This document shows, piece after piece, positions 7,159 to 14,866 of a stretch of 28,544 nt of DNA. The notes under the pieces are model-generated. The model had not been told where the DNA came from and made no database searches. It saw nothing but the letters and a program-made list of their open reading frames with translations. The DNA is from DATDDB01 sp036524005. Its GTDB lineage: Bacteria; Pseudomonadota; Gammaproteobacteria; Burkholderiales; Gallionellaceae. Each line of letters begins with the position of its first letter. Positions within the stretch are counted from its first letter, which is position 1. A program made the position numbers and the translations under genes. Location of the stretch: contig DATDDB010000093.1 in NCBI GenBank assembly GCA_036524005.1, forward strand, positions 1 through 28,544, read 5' to 3'.

Positions 7159-7683
7159 ATGAGCGCGCCCCCTTCCATTCTGATTCTGGCCATCGGCAAC
7201 GATGCGCGCGGCGACGATGCGCTGGCGCCGCGGCTGGTGCGCATGCTCGAGGAGCGGTCGAAAACGCCAGGCTGGGCTGGGCAGGTCGAATTGCTCGAGG
7301 ACTACCAGCTGCAGGTCGAGCATGTCACCGACCTGATCGGGCGCAGTGCGGTGCTGTTCATCGATGCCGACGTCTCCTGCGCCGAGCCCTATGATTTCTC
7401 GGAGCTGGCCGCGGAAAAAGATGGCAGCTATACGACCCATGCGATGACCCCGGCCGCGCTGCTGCACGCCTATCGCCGCGTCTATGGGGCGGATGCGCCG
7501 CCCGCGTTTTTGCTGCGCATCCGCGGGCATGATTTCGGACTGGGCAACCCACTGAGCCGGCGGGCCGCGGCCAACCTGGAAGGCGCCACCAGGCTGGTTG
7601 AAAAACTGTGCATAAATGCGGACTTGTGTCACTGGCAGGGAATGGTTGCGTCCCTGGCTGACAAGCGCGTGGCAACGGAGTAA
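7159..7683 (+). CDS. hoxW: Hydrogenase maturation protease HoxW
   Basis: A 174-residue endopeptidase of the HybD/HyaD/HoxW family that removes the C-terminal peptide of the HoxH precursor after nickel insertion. The N-terminal GNDARGDDALAP (13-24) matches the family GNxxRGDD motif; D20 (or D19), D69 in LFIDAD and H94 in YTTHAMTP are the expected nickel-sensing/metal residues. The length is normal. It starts five bases after the hoxH stop with no clear Shine-Dalgarno, so translation is probably coupled to hoxH. A 118-bp gap follows. Confidence 0.9.
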   Translation: MSAPPSILILAIGNDARGDDALAPRLVRMLEERSKTPGWAGQVELLEDYQLQVEHVTDLIGRSAVLFIDADVSCAEPYDFSELAAEKDGSYTTHAMTPAALLHAYRRVYGADAPPAFLLRIRGHDFGLGNPLSRRAAANLEGATRLVEKLCINADLCHWQGMVASLADKRVATE

Positions 7684-7708
7684 GCTTTACACATCGCGGA
7701 ATTAACCT

Positions 7709-7770
7709 GCTGCGCGAGCCGAAACCGGACTCGCGCGGCGCGCAGCTTCCTCATGCACTTATATATAAGT
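7709..7770 (+). promoter_or_regulatory. Inverted repeats and AT palindrome upstream of porG
   Basis: The 118-bp gap after hoxW contains GCTGCGCG (7709-7716) paired with CGCGCAGC (7739-7746), without a following T-run. Eleven bases later is a perfect 14-bp palindrome, ACTTATATATAAGT (7757-7770). The palindrome contains a TATA-rich -10-like core and ends 31 bases before the porG start. No good -35 is visible. It could be an operator or internal promoter that lets the por genes be expressed apart from hox, but that is inference. Confidence 0.4.
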
Positions 7771-7801
7771 ACATCCATCCAGACTGAGTGGGAGAGCGTA
7801 C

Positions 7802-8368
7802 ATGTTTGAGGTGCGGATACATGGCCGGGGCGGACAGGGCGTGGTGACCGCGGCCGAGATGCTGTCGGTGGCGGCATTTCTGGAGGGTGGGCATGCCCAG
7901 GCTTTTCCCAGCTTCGGCTCCGAGCGCATGGGCGCGCCGGTCGTGTCGTTTTGCCGCATTGCCGACCAGGAAATCCGCCTGCGCGAGCCCATCATGGAAC
8001 CGGATGCCATCATCATCCAGGACCCCACCCTGCTGCACCAGGTGGATGTGTTCGCCGGGCTCAAGAAGGATGGCTACATCCTGCTGAACACCAACCGCAG
8101 CTTTTCCGACCTGGGGCTGGGCGATTTCGTCAGCGGCAGGCCGAAAGAGCGGCTTTGCCCCATGGCCGCCACCGAAATCAGCATGAAGCACCTTGGCCGC
8201 CCTATCCCCAACGTGCCCCTGATCGCCGGGTTTGCCGCGCTTTCCGGCCTGATCCGCCTGGAGTCGGTGCACAAGGCCATCCGCGAAAGATTTTCCGGCA
8301 AAGTGGCGGAAGGCAATGTCGCCGTTGCCACCGAGTCTTATAACCTTGTGCTGAATGCAAGGAGGTAA
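7802..8368 (+). CDS. porG: 2-oxoacid:ferredoxin oxidoreductase gamma subunit
   Basis: A 188-residue gamma subunit of a pyruvate/2-oxoacid:ferredoxin oxidoreductase, the structural domain that completes the CoA-dependent enzyme. The N-terminal HGRGGQGVVTAAEML (7-21) is the family signature; FPSFGSERMGAPV and the GKVAEGNVAV region also fit. The ATG at 7802 has GGGAGAG about eight bases upstream. Its last codons (AGG AGG TAA) double as the Shine-Dalgarno of porA. Gene order gamma-alpha-beta, with no separate delta ferredoxin gene; the flavoprotein gene after porB has ferredoxin motifs that may replace it. Confidence 0.92.
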   Translation: MFEVRIHGRGGQGVVTAAEMLSVAAFLEGGHAQAFPSFGSERMGAPVVSFCRIADQEIRLREPIMEPDAIIIQDPTLLHQVDVFAGLKKDGYILLNTNRSFSDLGLGDFVSGRPKERLCPMAATEISMKHLGRPIPNVPLIAGFAALSGLIRLESVHKAIRERFSGKVAEGNVAVATESYNLVLNARR

Positions 8369-8371
8369 ACC

Positions 8372-9625
8372 GTGCTCAAGCAAATAGAAGGTTCGCGCGC
8401 CGTTGCCGAAGCCGTGGCACTGTGCCGCCCGGAAGTGATCTGCGCCTATCCCATCTCGCCGCAGACGCATATCGTGGAAAACCTCGGCGAAATGGTGAAA
8501 AGCGGCGAACTGGCGCCGTGCGAGTTCATCAATGTCGAGAGCGAATTCGCCGCCATGTCGGTGGCCATCGGCGCCTCCGCCACGGGCGCGCGTTCCTACA
8601 CCGCCACCGCCAGCCAGGGCCTGCTGTTCATGGTCGAGGCGGTATATAACGCATCCGGCCTGGGCCTGCCCATCGTTATGACGGTCGCCAACCGCGCCAT
8701 CGGCGCGCCGATCAACATCTGGAACGACCACTCGGATTCCCTGTCGCAACGTGATTCCGGCTGGATGCAGCTATTCGCCGAGAACAACCAGGAAGCACTC
8801 GACCTGCATATCCAGGCCTTCAAGCTGGCCGAAGAGCTGTCGCTGCCGGTGATGGTGTGCATGGACGGCTTCATCCTGACCCATGCCTACGAGCGCGTGG
8901 ACATCCCCACCCAGCAGCAAGTCGATGCCTACCTGCCGCCATTCGAACCGCGCCAGGTGCTGGACCCGCGCGAGCCGGTCTCGATCGGCGCAATGGTCGG
9001 GCCGGAGGCATTCATGGAAGTACGCTACCTGGCGCACGACAAGCAGATGCGCGCGCTGGAGCGCATCCCGCAGCTGGCAGCGGAATTCAAGGGCATCTTC
9101 GGGCGCGACACCGGCGGCCTGACCCATACCTACCGCAATGAGGATGCCGAAACCATGGTGGTGGCGATGGGCTCGGTGCTGGGCACCATCAAGGACACGG
9201 TGGACGAGATGCGCGCCGAGGGGCACAAGATCGGCGTGCTGGGCATCACCAGTTTCCGCCCGTTCCCGCTGGCGCAGGTGCGCGCGGCATTGCAGGCAGC
9301 CAGGCGCGTGGTGGTGCTGGAAAAGAGCTTCGCGGTGGGCATAGGCGGGATACTCTCCACCGACGTGCGCATGGCCCTCTCCGGCATCCAGTTGCATGGC
9401 TACACCGTGGTGGCCGGCCTGGGCGGACGCGCGATCACGCGCAGGTCGCTGCACAAACTGTTCCGCGAGGCGCAACAGGACTTGCTGAAGCCGCTGACCT
9501 TCCTCGATCTCGACTGGAACGTGGTCAACAAGCAGCTGGCGCGCGAGCAGGAGAAACGCCGCTCCGGCCCGGCGGCAGAAGCCATGCTGCGCGACATCGG
9601 CACGGTTGCGTCAAAGATCGCATAA
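8372..9625 (+). CDS. porA: 2-oxoacid (pyruvate):ferredoxin oxidoreductase alpha subunit
   Basis: A 417-residue alpha subunit combining the pyrimidine-binding-type domain (about 1-230) with the transketolase-C-like domain (about 260-390). AYPISPQTHIVENLGEM near residues 27-43, the FINVESEFAAMS motif with the TPP-activating glutamate, and GAPINIWNDHSDSLSQRDSGW match pyruvate-type enzymes. The start is GTG at 8372, chosen because AAGGAGG lies six bases upstream and the protein begins as the family does (LKQIEGSRAVAEAV). Substrate assignment to pyruvate rests on similarity remembered from the family; other 2-oxoacids are possible. Confidence 0.92.
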   Translation: MLKQIEGSRAVAEAVALCRPEVICAYPISPQTHIVENLGEMVKSGELAPCEFINVESEFAAMSVAIGASATGARSYTATASQGLLFMVEAVYNASGLGLPIVMTVANRAIGAPINIWNDHSDSLSQRDSGWMQLFAENNQEALDLHIQAFKLAEELSLPVMVCMDGFILTHAYERVDIPTQQQVDAYLPPFEPRQVLDPREPVSIGAMVGPEAFMEVRYLAHDKQMRALERIPQLAAEFKGIFGRDTGGLTHTYRNEDAETMVVAMGSVLGTIKDTVDEMRAEGHKIGVLGITSFRPFPLAQVRAALQAARRVVVLEKSFAVGIGGILSTDVRMALSGIQLHGYTVVAGLGGRAITRRSLHKLFREAQQDLLKPLTFLDLDWNVVNKQLAREQEKRRSGPAAEAMLRDIGTVASKIA

Positions 9626-9639
9626 ATCGCGGGGGCAAT

Positions 9640-10641
9640 ATGACATTTCAACCCGTCAAGTTTTACCAGACCGGCACGTTCACGGTGGGCAACCGCCTGC
9701 TCGACCCGGCCCAGCGCAGTGTGCAGTCGCACCGCGACCGCAGCAATGCCATCAACTCCGGCCACCGCGCCTGCCAGGGCTGCGGCGAGGCGCTGGGCGC
9801 GCGCTACGCCATAGACGCGGCGATGGATGCGACCAATTCACAGCTGATCGCGGCCAACGCCACCGGCTGTCTCGAAGTCTTCACCACACCTTATCCGGAA
9901 AGCTCCTGGCAGCTGCCCTGGATGCACTCGCTGTTCGGCAATGCGGCCGCTGTCGCCACCGGCATCGCGGCGGCGCTGAAGGTCAAGGGACGCACCGAGG
10001 TGCGCGTGGTGGCGCAGGGCGGCGACGGCGGCACCACCGACATCGGCTTCGGCTGCCTGTCCGGCATGTTCGAGCGCAATGACGACGTGCTGTACATCTG
10101 CTATGACAACGAGGCGTACATGAATACCGGCGTGCAGCGCTCTTCCGCCACGCCCCCTGCGGCGCGCACCGCCACCACCATGCCGGTCGGAACGGAGCCG
10201 GGCAACGCGTTCGGGCAGGGGAAATACCTGCCCGAGATCGCAATGGCGCACGGCATCCCCTATGTAGCCACCGCCACGGTCGCCTATCTGCGCGACCTGG
10301 AGGCCAAGGTGGCGCGCGCCATGGAATTCCGCGGGGCGCGCTATATCCACATCTTCGTGCCCTGCCCGCTGGGCTGGGGATCGGCCGCGCAAGACACCAT
10401 ACGCATTGCGCGGCTGGTGCACGAGACCGGGCTGTTCCCGGTGTTCGAGGCGGAATACGGCGAAGTGGTGAGCTCGCTGCCGATACGGAAACAATTGCCG
10501 GTGGAGGAATATCTCAAGCCGCAACGGCGCTTCGCCCATTTGTTCGGCGCGAAACCCAGAGTGGACCTGATCGCCAGGATCCAGGCGCGCGCCGACCGCA
10601 ATATCCGCAAGTACCGCATGCTGCAGCAAGAGGAGGCATGA
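9640..10641 (+). CDS. porB: 2-oxoacid (pyruvate):ferredoxin oxidoreductase beta subunit
   Basis: A 333-residue TPP-binding catalytic subunit. TPP/Mg binding is seen in GGDGGTTDIGFGCLSGMF (127-144) and CYDNEAYMNTGVQRSSATP (154-172). The 4Fe-4S ligands expected for PorB are present: C45 and C48 (CQGCGE), C77 (ATGCLEV) and C242 (VPCPLGW). The YMNTGxQRSSxTP string is characteristic of pyruvate-type enzymes. The ATG at 9640 is preceded only by a G-rich stretch. The stop overlaps the start of the next gene. Together with porG and porA this makes a complete catalytic core converting pyruvate + CoA to acetyl-CoA + CO2 and low-potential electrons, or the reverse. Confidence 0.93.
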   Translation: MTFQPVKFYQTGTFTVGNRLLDPAQRSVQSHRDRSNAINSGHRACQGCGEALGARYAIDAAMDATNSQLIAANATGCLEVFTTPYPESSWQLPWMHSLFGNAAAVATGIAAALKVKGRTEVRVVAQGGDGGTTDIGFGCLSGMFERNDDVLYICYDNEAYMNTGVQRSSATPPAARTATTMPVGTEPGNAFGQGKYLPEIAMAHGIPYVATATVAYLRDLEAKVARAMEFRGARYIHIFVPCPLGWGSAAQDTIRIARLVHETGLFPVFEAEYGEVVSSLPIRKQLPVEEYLKPQRRFAHLFGAKPRVDLIARIQARADRNIRKYRMLQQEEA

Positions 10642-12266
10642 TGGACAAACCATTCGCAATCACGCTTGATCCCGGCTCTTCGCTGGCCAACCATACCGGC
10701 TCCTGGCGCACCAGCCGCCCGCTGTATGTGGACCGGCTGCCGCCGTGCAACAACGCCTGCCCTTCCGGGGAAAACATCCAGGGCTGGCTGTACCACGCCG
10801 AATCCGGCGACTATGAGCAGGCCTGGCGCGTGCTGACCCTGGAAAATCCCTTCCCCGCCATCATGGGGCGGGTGTGCTACCACCCCTGCGAGAACGCGTG
10901 CAATCGCGGACAGCTGGACAGCGCGGTGGGGATCAATTCGGTCGAACGCTTTCTCGGCGACGAGGCCATCCGGCGCGCCTGGAAATTCGAGGCGCCCGCT
11001 GCGGCTTCCGGCAAGAAGGTGCTGATCGTGGGCGCAGGGCCGTCCGGACTTTCCGCCGCCTACCATCTCGCGCGCATGGGACACCAGGTCGAGATACAGG
11101 AAGCCGGCCCCATGGCGGGCGGCATGATGCGCTTCGGCATCCCCAAGTACCGCCTGCCGCGCGACGTGCTGGACGCCGAAGTGCAGCGCATCCTCGATCT
11201 CGGCGTGACACTCAGGCTCAACACCAAAGTCGCGAACATCGCCGAAAGCATGCACGCCGGGAGTTTCGACGCGTCGTTCCTGGCGGTGGGCGCGCACATA
11301 GGCCGGCGCGCCTACATTCCGGCGGGCGATGCCGCCCATATCCTGGATGCCGTTTCGGTGCTGCGCAGCATGGAAGGTGAAGACAAGCCGATGCTGGGGC
11401 GGCGCGTGGTGGTGTACGGCGGCGGCAACACGGCCATTGACGTGGCGCGCACCGCACGGCGCCTGGGCGCGACCGAAACCGTGATCGTCTACCGCCGCAC
11501 CCGCGAGAAGATGCCGGCCCACGATTTCGAGGTGGAAGAAGCCTTGCAGGAAGGCATCATGATCAAATGGCTTTCCACCATCAAGCAGGCCGATGACGGA
11601 CAGCTCACCCTGGAAAAAATGCAGCTGGACGACCAGGGCTTCCCGCAGCCCACGGGCGAATTCGAAACCATCGCCGCCGACTCGCTCATTTTGGCGCTGG
11701 GCCAGGATGTCGATCTCTCCTTGCTGAATGGCGTGCCTGGCCTGGAGGTCAAGGACGGTGTGGTGCAGGTCGGCAGCAACATGATGACCGGGCACCCGGG
11801 CATCTTCGCCGGCGGGGACATGGTGCCTTCGGAACGCACCGTCACCGTGGGCATCGGGCACGGCAAGAAGGCCGCCCGCCATATCGACGCGTGGCTGCGC
11901 GGCACGGTCTATCAGCCCGCGCCCAAGCATGAGCTGGCGACGTTCAACATGCTGCACCCCTGGTATTTCTCCGATGCCCCCAAGACCGTGCGCCCCATGC
12001 TGGACATCGTGCGGCGCCAGTCCAGCTTCGACGAGGTGCAGGGCGGCCTGAATGAGGATAACGCGCTGTTCGAGGCACGCCGCTGCATGTCGTGCGGCAA
12101 CTGCTTCGAGTGCGACAACTGCTATGGCGTATGCCCGGACAATGCCGTCATCAAGCTCGGACCGGGGAAGCGTTTCCGCTACAATTTCGATTACTGCAAG
12201 GGCTGTGGGATATGCGCCGCCGAGTGCCCGTGCGGCGCGATCAAAATGATCCCGGAAGAAATCTGA
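10641..12266 (+). CDS. GltD-like NAD(P)H oxidoreductase with C-terminal ferredoxin domain
   Basis: A 541-residue flavoprotein of the glutamate-synthase small-subunit (GltD/NfnB-like) superfamily. Order: N-terminal Fe-S region with C36, C40, C79, C83 and C87; FAD-binding GAGPSGLSAAYHLA (131-144); NAD(P)-binding GGGNTAIDVAR (260-270) with YRRTREKMPA (284-293), the site that usually handles NADPH; second FAD motif IFAGGDMV (388-395); and a C-terminal 2x[4Fe-4S] ferredoxin domain with C482, C485, C488, C491, C494, C498 and C519, C522, C525, C529. No GltA partner is nearby. The tail resembles PorD, so I infer that it accepts electrons from PorAB and exchanges them with NAD(P). ATGs at 10638 and 10641 are both possible; AGGAGG (10631-10636) sits one base from the first, so I prefer the second. 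Confidence 0.88.
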   Translation: MDKPFAITLDPGSSLANHTGSWRTSRPLYVDRLPPCNNACPSGENIQGWLYHAESGDYEQAWRVLTLENPFPAIMGRVCYHPCENACNRGQLDSAVGINSVERFLGDEAIRRAWKFEAPAAASGKKVLIVGAGPSGLSAAYHLARMGHQVEIQEAGPMAGGMMRFGIPKYRLPRDVLDAEVQRILDLGVTLRLNTKVANIAESMHAGSFDASFLAVGAHIGRRAYIPAGDAAHILDAVSVLRSMEGEDKPMLGRRVVVYGGGNTAIDVARTARRLGATETVIVYRRTREKMPAHDFEVEEALQEGIMIKWLSTIKQADDGQLTLEKMQLDDQGFPQPTGEFETIAADSLILALGQDVDLSLLNGVPGLEVKDGVVQVGSNMMTGHPGIFAGGDMVPSERTVTVGIGHGKKAARHIDAWLRGTVYQPAPKHELATFNMLHPWYFSDAPKTVRPMLDIVRRQSSFDEVQGGLNEDNALFEARRCMSCGNCFECDNCYGVCPDNAVIKLGPGKRFRYNFDYCKGCGICAAECPCGAIKMIPEEI

Positions 12267-12269
12267 GCC

Positions 12270-12611
12270 ATGCACGAGATGTCCCTGGCAGAGAGCATGC
12301 TGCAGATCATCGAGGATGCCGCCCGGAAAGACGGATTCACGCAAGTCAAGACGGTATGGCTGGAAATCGGCCAGTTGGCGTGCGTGGAGAAGGAGTCCCT
12401 GTGCTTCAGTTTCGAGCAGGTGAAGAAGGACAGCATTGCAGAACAGGCCAGGCTTGAGATAATCGAGATCGGCGGAAAAGGCTGGTGCAGCCAATGCAAC
12501 TCGCAGGTGGCGCTGCCGGCATTGCTGGGGCCCTGTCCCGCATGCGGCAATTATCGTGTTACGGTGACGGATGGAGACCAGTTCAGGATCAGGGAACTGG
12601 AAGTCGAATAG
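12270..12611 (+). CDS. hypA: Hydrogenase nickel insertion protein HypA
   Basis: A 113-residue nickel metallochaperone that works with HypB to load nickel into the HoxH precursor. N-terminal MHEMSL supplies the invariant H2 nickel ligand; the zinc site is C73-x2-C76 and C89-x2-C92. The length is that of the family. The start is three bases after the preceding stop, with GGAAGA inside the upstream gene. It opens a hypABFCDE block, linking cofactor assembly to the same transcript as the enzyme. Confidence 0.95.
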   Translation: MHEMSLAESMLQIIEDAARKDGFTQVKTVWLEIGQLACVEKESLCFSFEQVKKDSIAEQARLEIIEIGGKGWCSQCNSQVALPALLGPCPACGNYRVTVTDGDQFRIRELEVE

Positions 12612-12622
12612 GGGAACGGAAC

Positions 12623-13513
12623 ATGTGCACCACATGCGGATGCGGAAACGGCCAGACGCTGATTGCGGGCCAGGCGCTGCAGAAAACGCGCAAACCCGGC
12701 GCGTCCCTGCGCTTTCGTGAACATCAGGGAAGCCCGGCCCGGGTCCGGCCCGAAGCCGCCCCTCATCAGCCCGCCCTCGACTATGGCGCGGGCGCTGCCG
12801 GCGCGCATGCGCCCGGCATGAGCCCCTCGCGGATGGTGCGGATCGAACGCGACATCCTCGCGCAAAACAATGAGTACGCCGCCCAGAATCGCCGCGCCCT
12901 GGCGGAACGCGGCATCTTCGCGCTGAACCTGGTATCCAGTCCCGGCTCGGGCAAGACCACGCTGCTGGTGAAGACCATAGAACAGCTGCGCGGCGCACGG
13001 CCGCTGGCCGTGATCGAGGGCGACCAGCAGACCGAAAACGACGCCGCGCGCATACGCGCAGCCGGTGCCCCAGCGCTGCAGATCAACACCGGCAAGGGCT
13101 GCCACCTGGATGCGCACATGGTCGGCCAGGCCATGCAGCGCCTGGATTTGCGGAACGACAGCTTGCTGCTGATCGAAAACGTCGGCAACCTGGTTTGCCC
13201 CGCCGGTTTCGACCTGGGCGAGGCGCACAAGGTGGTGATCCTGTCGGTGACGGAAGGCGAGGACAAGCCGCTCAAATACCCTGACATGTTCCGCGCGGCG
13301 AGCCTGATGCTGCTGAACAAATGCGACCTGCTGCCGTATCTCCAGTTTGATTGCGAACTGGCCATCTCCTATGCGCGCCGCGTCAACCCCGGCATCAGGG
13401 TGATACGCATCTCGGCAACCAGCGGGGAAGGCATGGCGGAATGGCTGGAGTGGGTGAATGCGGGCTGCCGGAATCCGCTGGCGGTCCCGACGCAGGAAGC
13501 CCTGATTGAATAG
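12623..13513 (+). CDS. hypB: Hydrogenase nickel incorporation GTPase HypB
   Basis: A 296-residue SIMIBI-class GTPase driving nickel delivery. The N-terminal MCTTCGCG is the high-affinity nickel motif CXXCGC. The P-loop is SSPGSGKTT (105-113), GDQQTENDA at 133-141, the inter-subunit metal site C160-H161 and C192, and the guanine-specificity motif NKCD at 232-235. The linker at 20-65 has only scattered histidines, so this is not a nickel-storing His-rich HypB. The ATG at 12623 is preceded by GGGGAACGGA. The end overlaps the hypF start by eight bases. Confidence 0.95.
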   Translation: MCTTCGCGNGQTLIAGQALQKTRKPGASLRFREHQGSPARVRPEAAPHQPALDYGAGAAGAHAPGMSPSRMVRIERDILAQNNEYAAQNRRALAERGIFALNLVSSPGSGKTTLLVKTIEQLRGARPLAVIEGDQQTENDAARIRAAGAPALQINTGKGCHLDAHMVGQAMQRLDLRNDSLLLIENVGNLVCPAGFDLGEAHKVVILSVTEGEDKPLKYPDMFRAASLMLLNKCDLLPYLQFDCELAISYARRVNPGIRVIRISATSGEGMAEWLEWVNAGCRNPLAVPTQEALIE

Positions 13514-14627
13514 CCCCATTCTCCTGTCGGCAGGCGGCCCCCCGGTGTTGGCCTGCGGTGCGTGGCTGAAGAACACGGTATGCGTCACGCGCGGCGATGC
13601 GGCCCATGTCTCGCCGCTGATCGGCGATCTCGACAGCGTCGAGGCGCGGCTGAAGCTGGACGCAGAGGTGGCCAAATTGTTCGAGTCGCTGGACGTAAAG
13701 CCAGCCATGGTGGCGCACGACCTGCATCCGGATTTCTACAGCACGCGCTTCGCCCAGGCCTACGCCGCGCAATTCGGGCTGCCGGTCGTCGCCGTGCAGC
13801 ACCACCATGCCCACATCGAGGCAATCTGTGCGGAACACCGCATCAGCGAGTCCGTGCTGGGACTGGCGCTGGATGGTGTGGGTCTGGGAACCGATTCCGC
13901 GCCCTGGGGCGGTGAATTGCTCCTGGTAAACGGCGCGGCTTTCGAGCGCATCGGCCATCTCGCGCCGCTTGCCATGCCGGGCGGCGACCGCGCGGCGACC
14001 GAGCCGTGGCGCATGGCGGCGGCAGTGCTGTTCCAGCTGGGGCGCGGCGACGAGATCGTGCAGCGCTTCCCCGGCCAGCCGGGCGCGAAGACCGCGCTGG
14101 AAATGCTGCAACGGAAATTGAACTGCCCGGACACTTCCAGCATGGGGCGGCTGTTCGATGCGGCAGCCGGGCTGCTGGGGGTGAACGAAAAGCAGGAGTT
14201 CGAGGCGCAGGCCGCAATCCTGCTGCAGCGCCTGGCCGAAAGCCATGGCGCGGTCGCGCCCATGAATTTTGGCTACCGCATACTCGAAAATAGGGAACCC
14301 GGCCAGGCCGCAGTCCTGGATTTTTCACCATTGCTTGCGGTGCTGAGCGTCTGCCGCGATGCACCCTATGGCGCCGCGCTGTTCCATGCCACCCTGGCCG
14401 CTGGCCTTGCCGCGTGGGTGGAGCGCGCCGCCGCTGCTCATCAGGTCCGGCACATCGCGCTGGGCGGCGGCTGCTTCCACAACGCCATCCTGTTGCATGC
14501 ATTGTGTGACAGGCTGAAAGCAGCCGGGCTGCAGGTGCTGACCGCAAAGCAGATGCCGCCCGGCGATTGCGCAATTTCGCTGGGCCAGGCGTGGATTGCG
14601 CTGCAATCCATCGAGGGGAGGAGCTGA
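13506..14627 (+). CDS. hypF: Short HypF: Kae1-like carbamoyltransferase domain only
   Basis: A 373-residue protein matching only the C-terminal half of HypF (full-length forms are ~750). Conserved elements: ACGAWLKNTVCVTRG at 16-30, where the domain normally begins; HDLHPDFYST (71-80); metal-binding HHHAH (99-103); LDGVGLGTD and WGGELL (122-139); GGGCFHN near residue 320. The acylphosphatase, zinc-finger and YrdC-like domains, which make carbamoyl-adenylate, are absent. Upstream DNA is intact hypB, so this is not a local frameshift. A short HypF has been described in the Ralstonia/Cupriavidus hydrogenase system. The start is TTG at 13506, with AGGAAG six bases upstream. It should transfer the carbamoyl group to HypE for cyanide ligand synthesis, provided the activating half comes from elsewhere. 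Confidence 0.88.
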   Translation: MNSPILLSAGGPPVLACGAWLKNTVCVTRGDAAHVSPLIGDLDSVEARLKLDAEVAKLFESLDVKPAMVAHDLHPDFYSTRFAQAYAAQFGLPVVAVQHHHAHIEAICAEHRISESVLGLALDGVGLGTDSAPWGGELLLVNGAAFERIGHLAPLAMPGGDRAATEPWRMAAAVLFQLGRGDEIVQRFPGQPGAKTALEMLQRKLNCPDTSSMGRLFDAAAGLLGVNEKQEFEAQAAILLQRLAESHGAVAPMNFGYRILENREPGQAAVLDFSPLLAVLSVCRDAPYGAALFHATLAAGLAAWVERAAAAHQVRHIALGGGCFHNAILLHALCDRLKAAGLQVLTAKQMPPGDCAISLGQAWIALQSIEGRS

Positions 14628-14629
14628 AC

Positions 14630-14866
14630 ATGTGCCTCGCCATACCTGCACGCATCGAGGAATTGACCGGCGATGGCAATGCCGTGATAGATTTCGGCGG
14701 CATGCGCAAGGAGATCTCGCTCGCTCTGGTGGATGACGCGGCAGTGGGAGACTACGTAATCGTGCACGCCGGTTACGCCCTGCAAAAGCTCGACCAGGAA
14801 GAAGCCGAACGCACGCTGGAGATGTTTGCCGGGATGAGCAACCTGCCGGACGCGCCTGCATCATGA
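14630..14866 (+). CDS. hypC: Hydrogenase assembly chaperone HypC
   Basis: A 78-residue HypC/HybG-type chaperone that carries the Fe(CN)2CO unit with HypD and binds the HoxH precursor. MCLAIPARI gives the essential C2 after Met removal; H46 in VIVHAGYAL is the second conserved residue. The ATG at 14630 has GGGAGGAG seven bases upstream. The stop overlaps the hypD start (ATGA). Confidence 0.94.
   Translation: MCLAIPARIEELTGDGNAVIDFGGMRKEISLALVDDAAVGDYVIVHAGYALQKLDQEEAERTLEMFAGMSNLPDAPAS

Noticed and set aside
10638..12266. GltD-like protein as the glutamate synthase small subunit
   Set aside because: No GltA/GltB large subunit is nearby, the protein has an extra ferredoxin tail, and it is embedded between porB and hypA.
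10341..12998. 885-codon open frame on the - strand, antisense to the flavoprotein and hyp genes
   Set aside because: The + strand encodes clearly recognisable PorB, GltD-like, HypA and HypB proteins; high GC produces long antisense frames. The translation is low-complexity (His/Arg/Ala/Gly) with no family motif.
13506..13560. Possibility that short HypF is a frameshifted full-length gene
   Set aside because: The bases upstream encode intact HypB to its natural end, so no remnant of the missing N-terminal HypF domains is present here.
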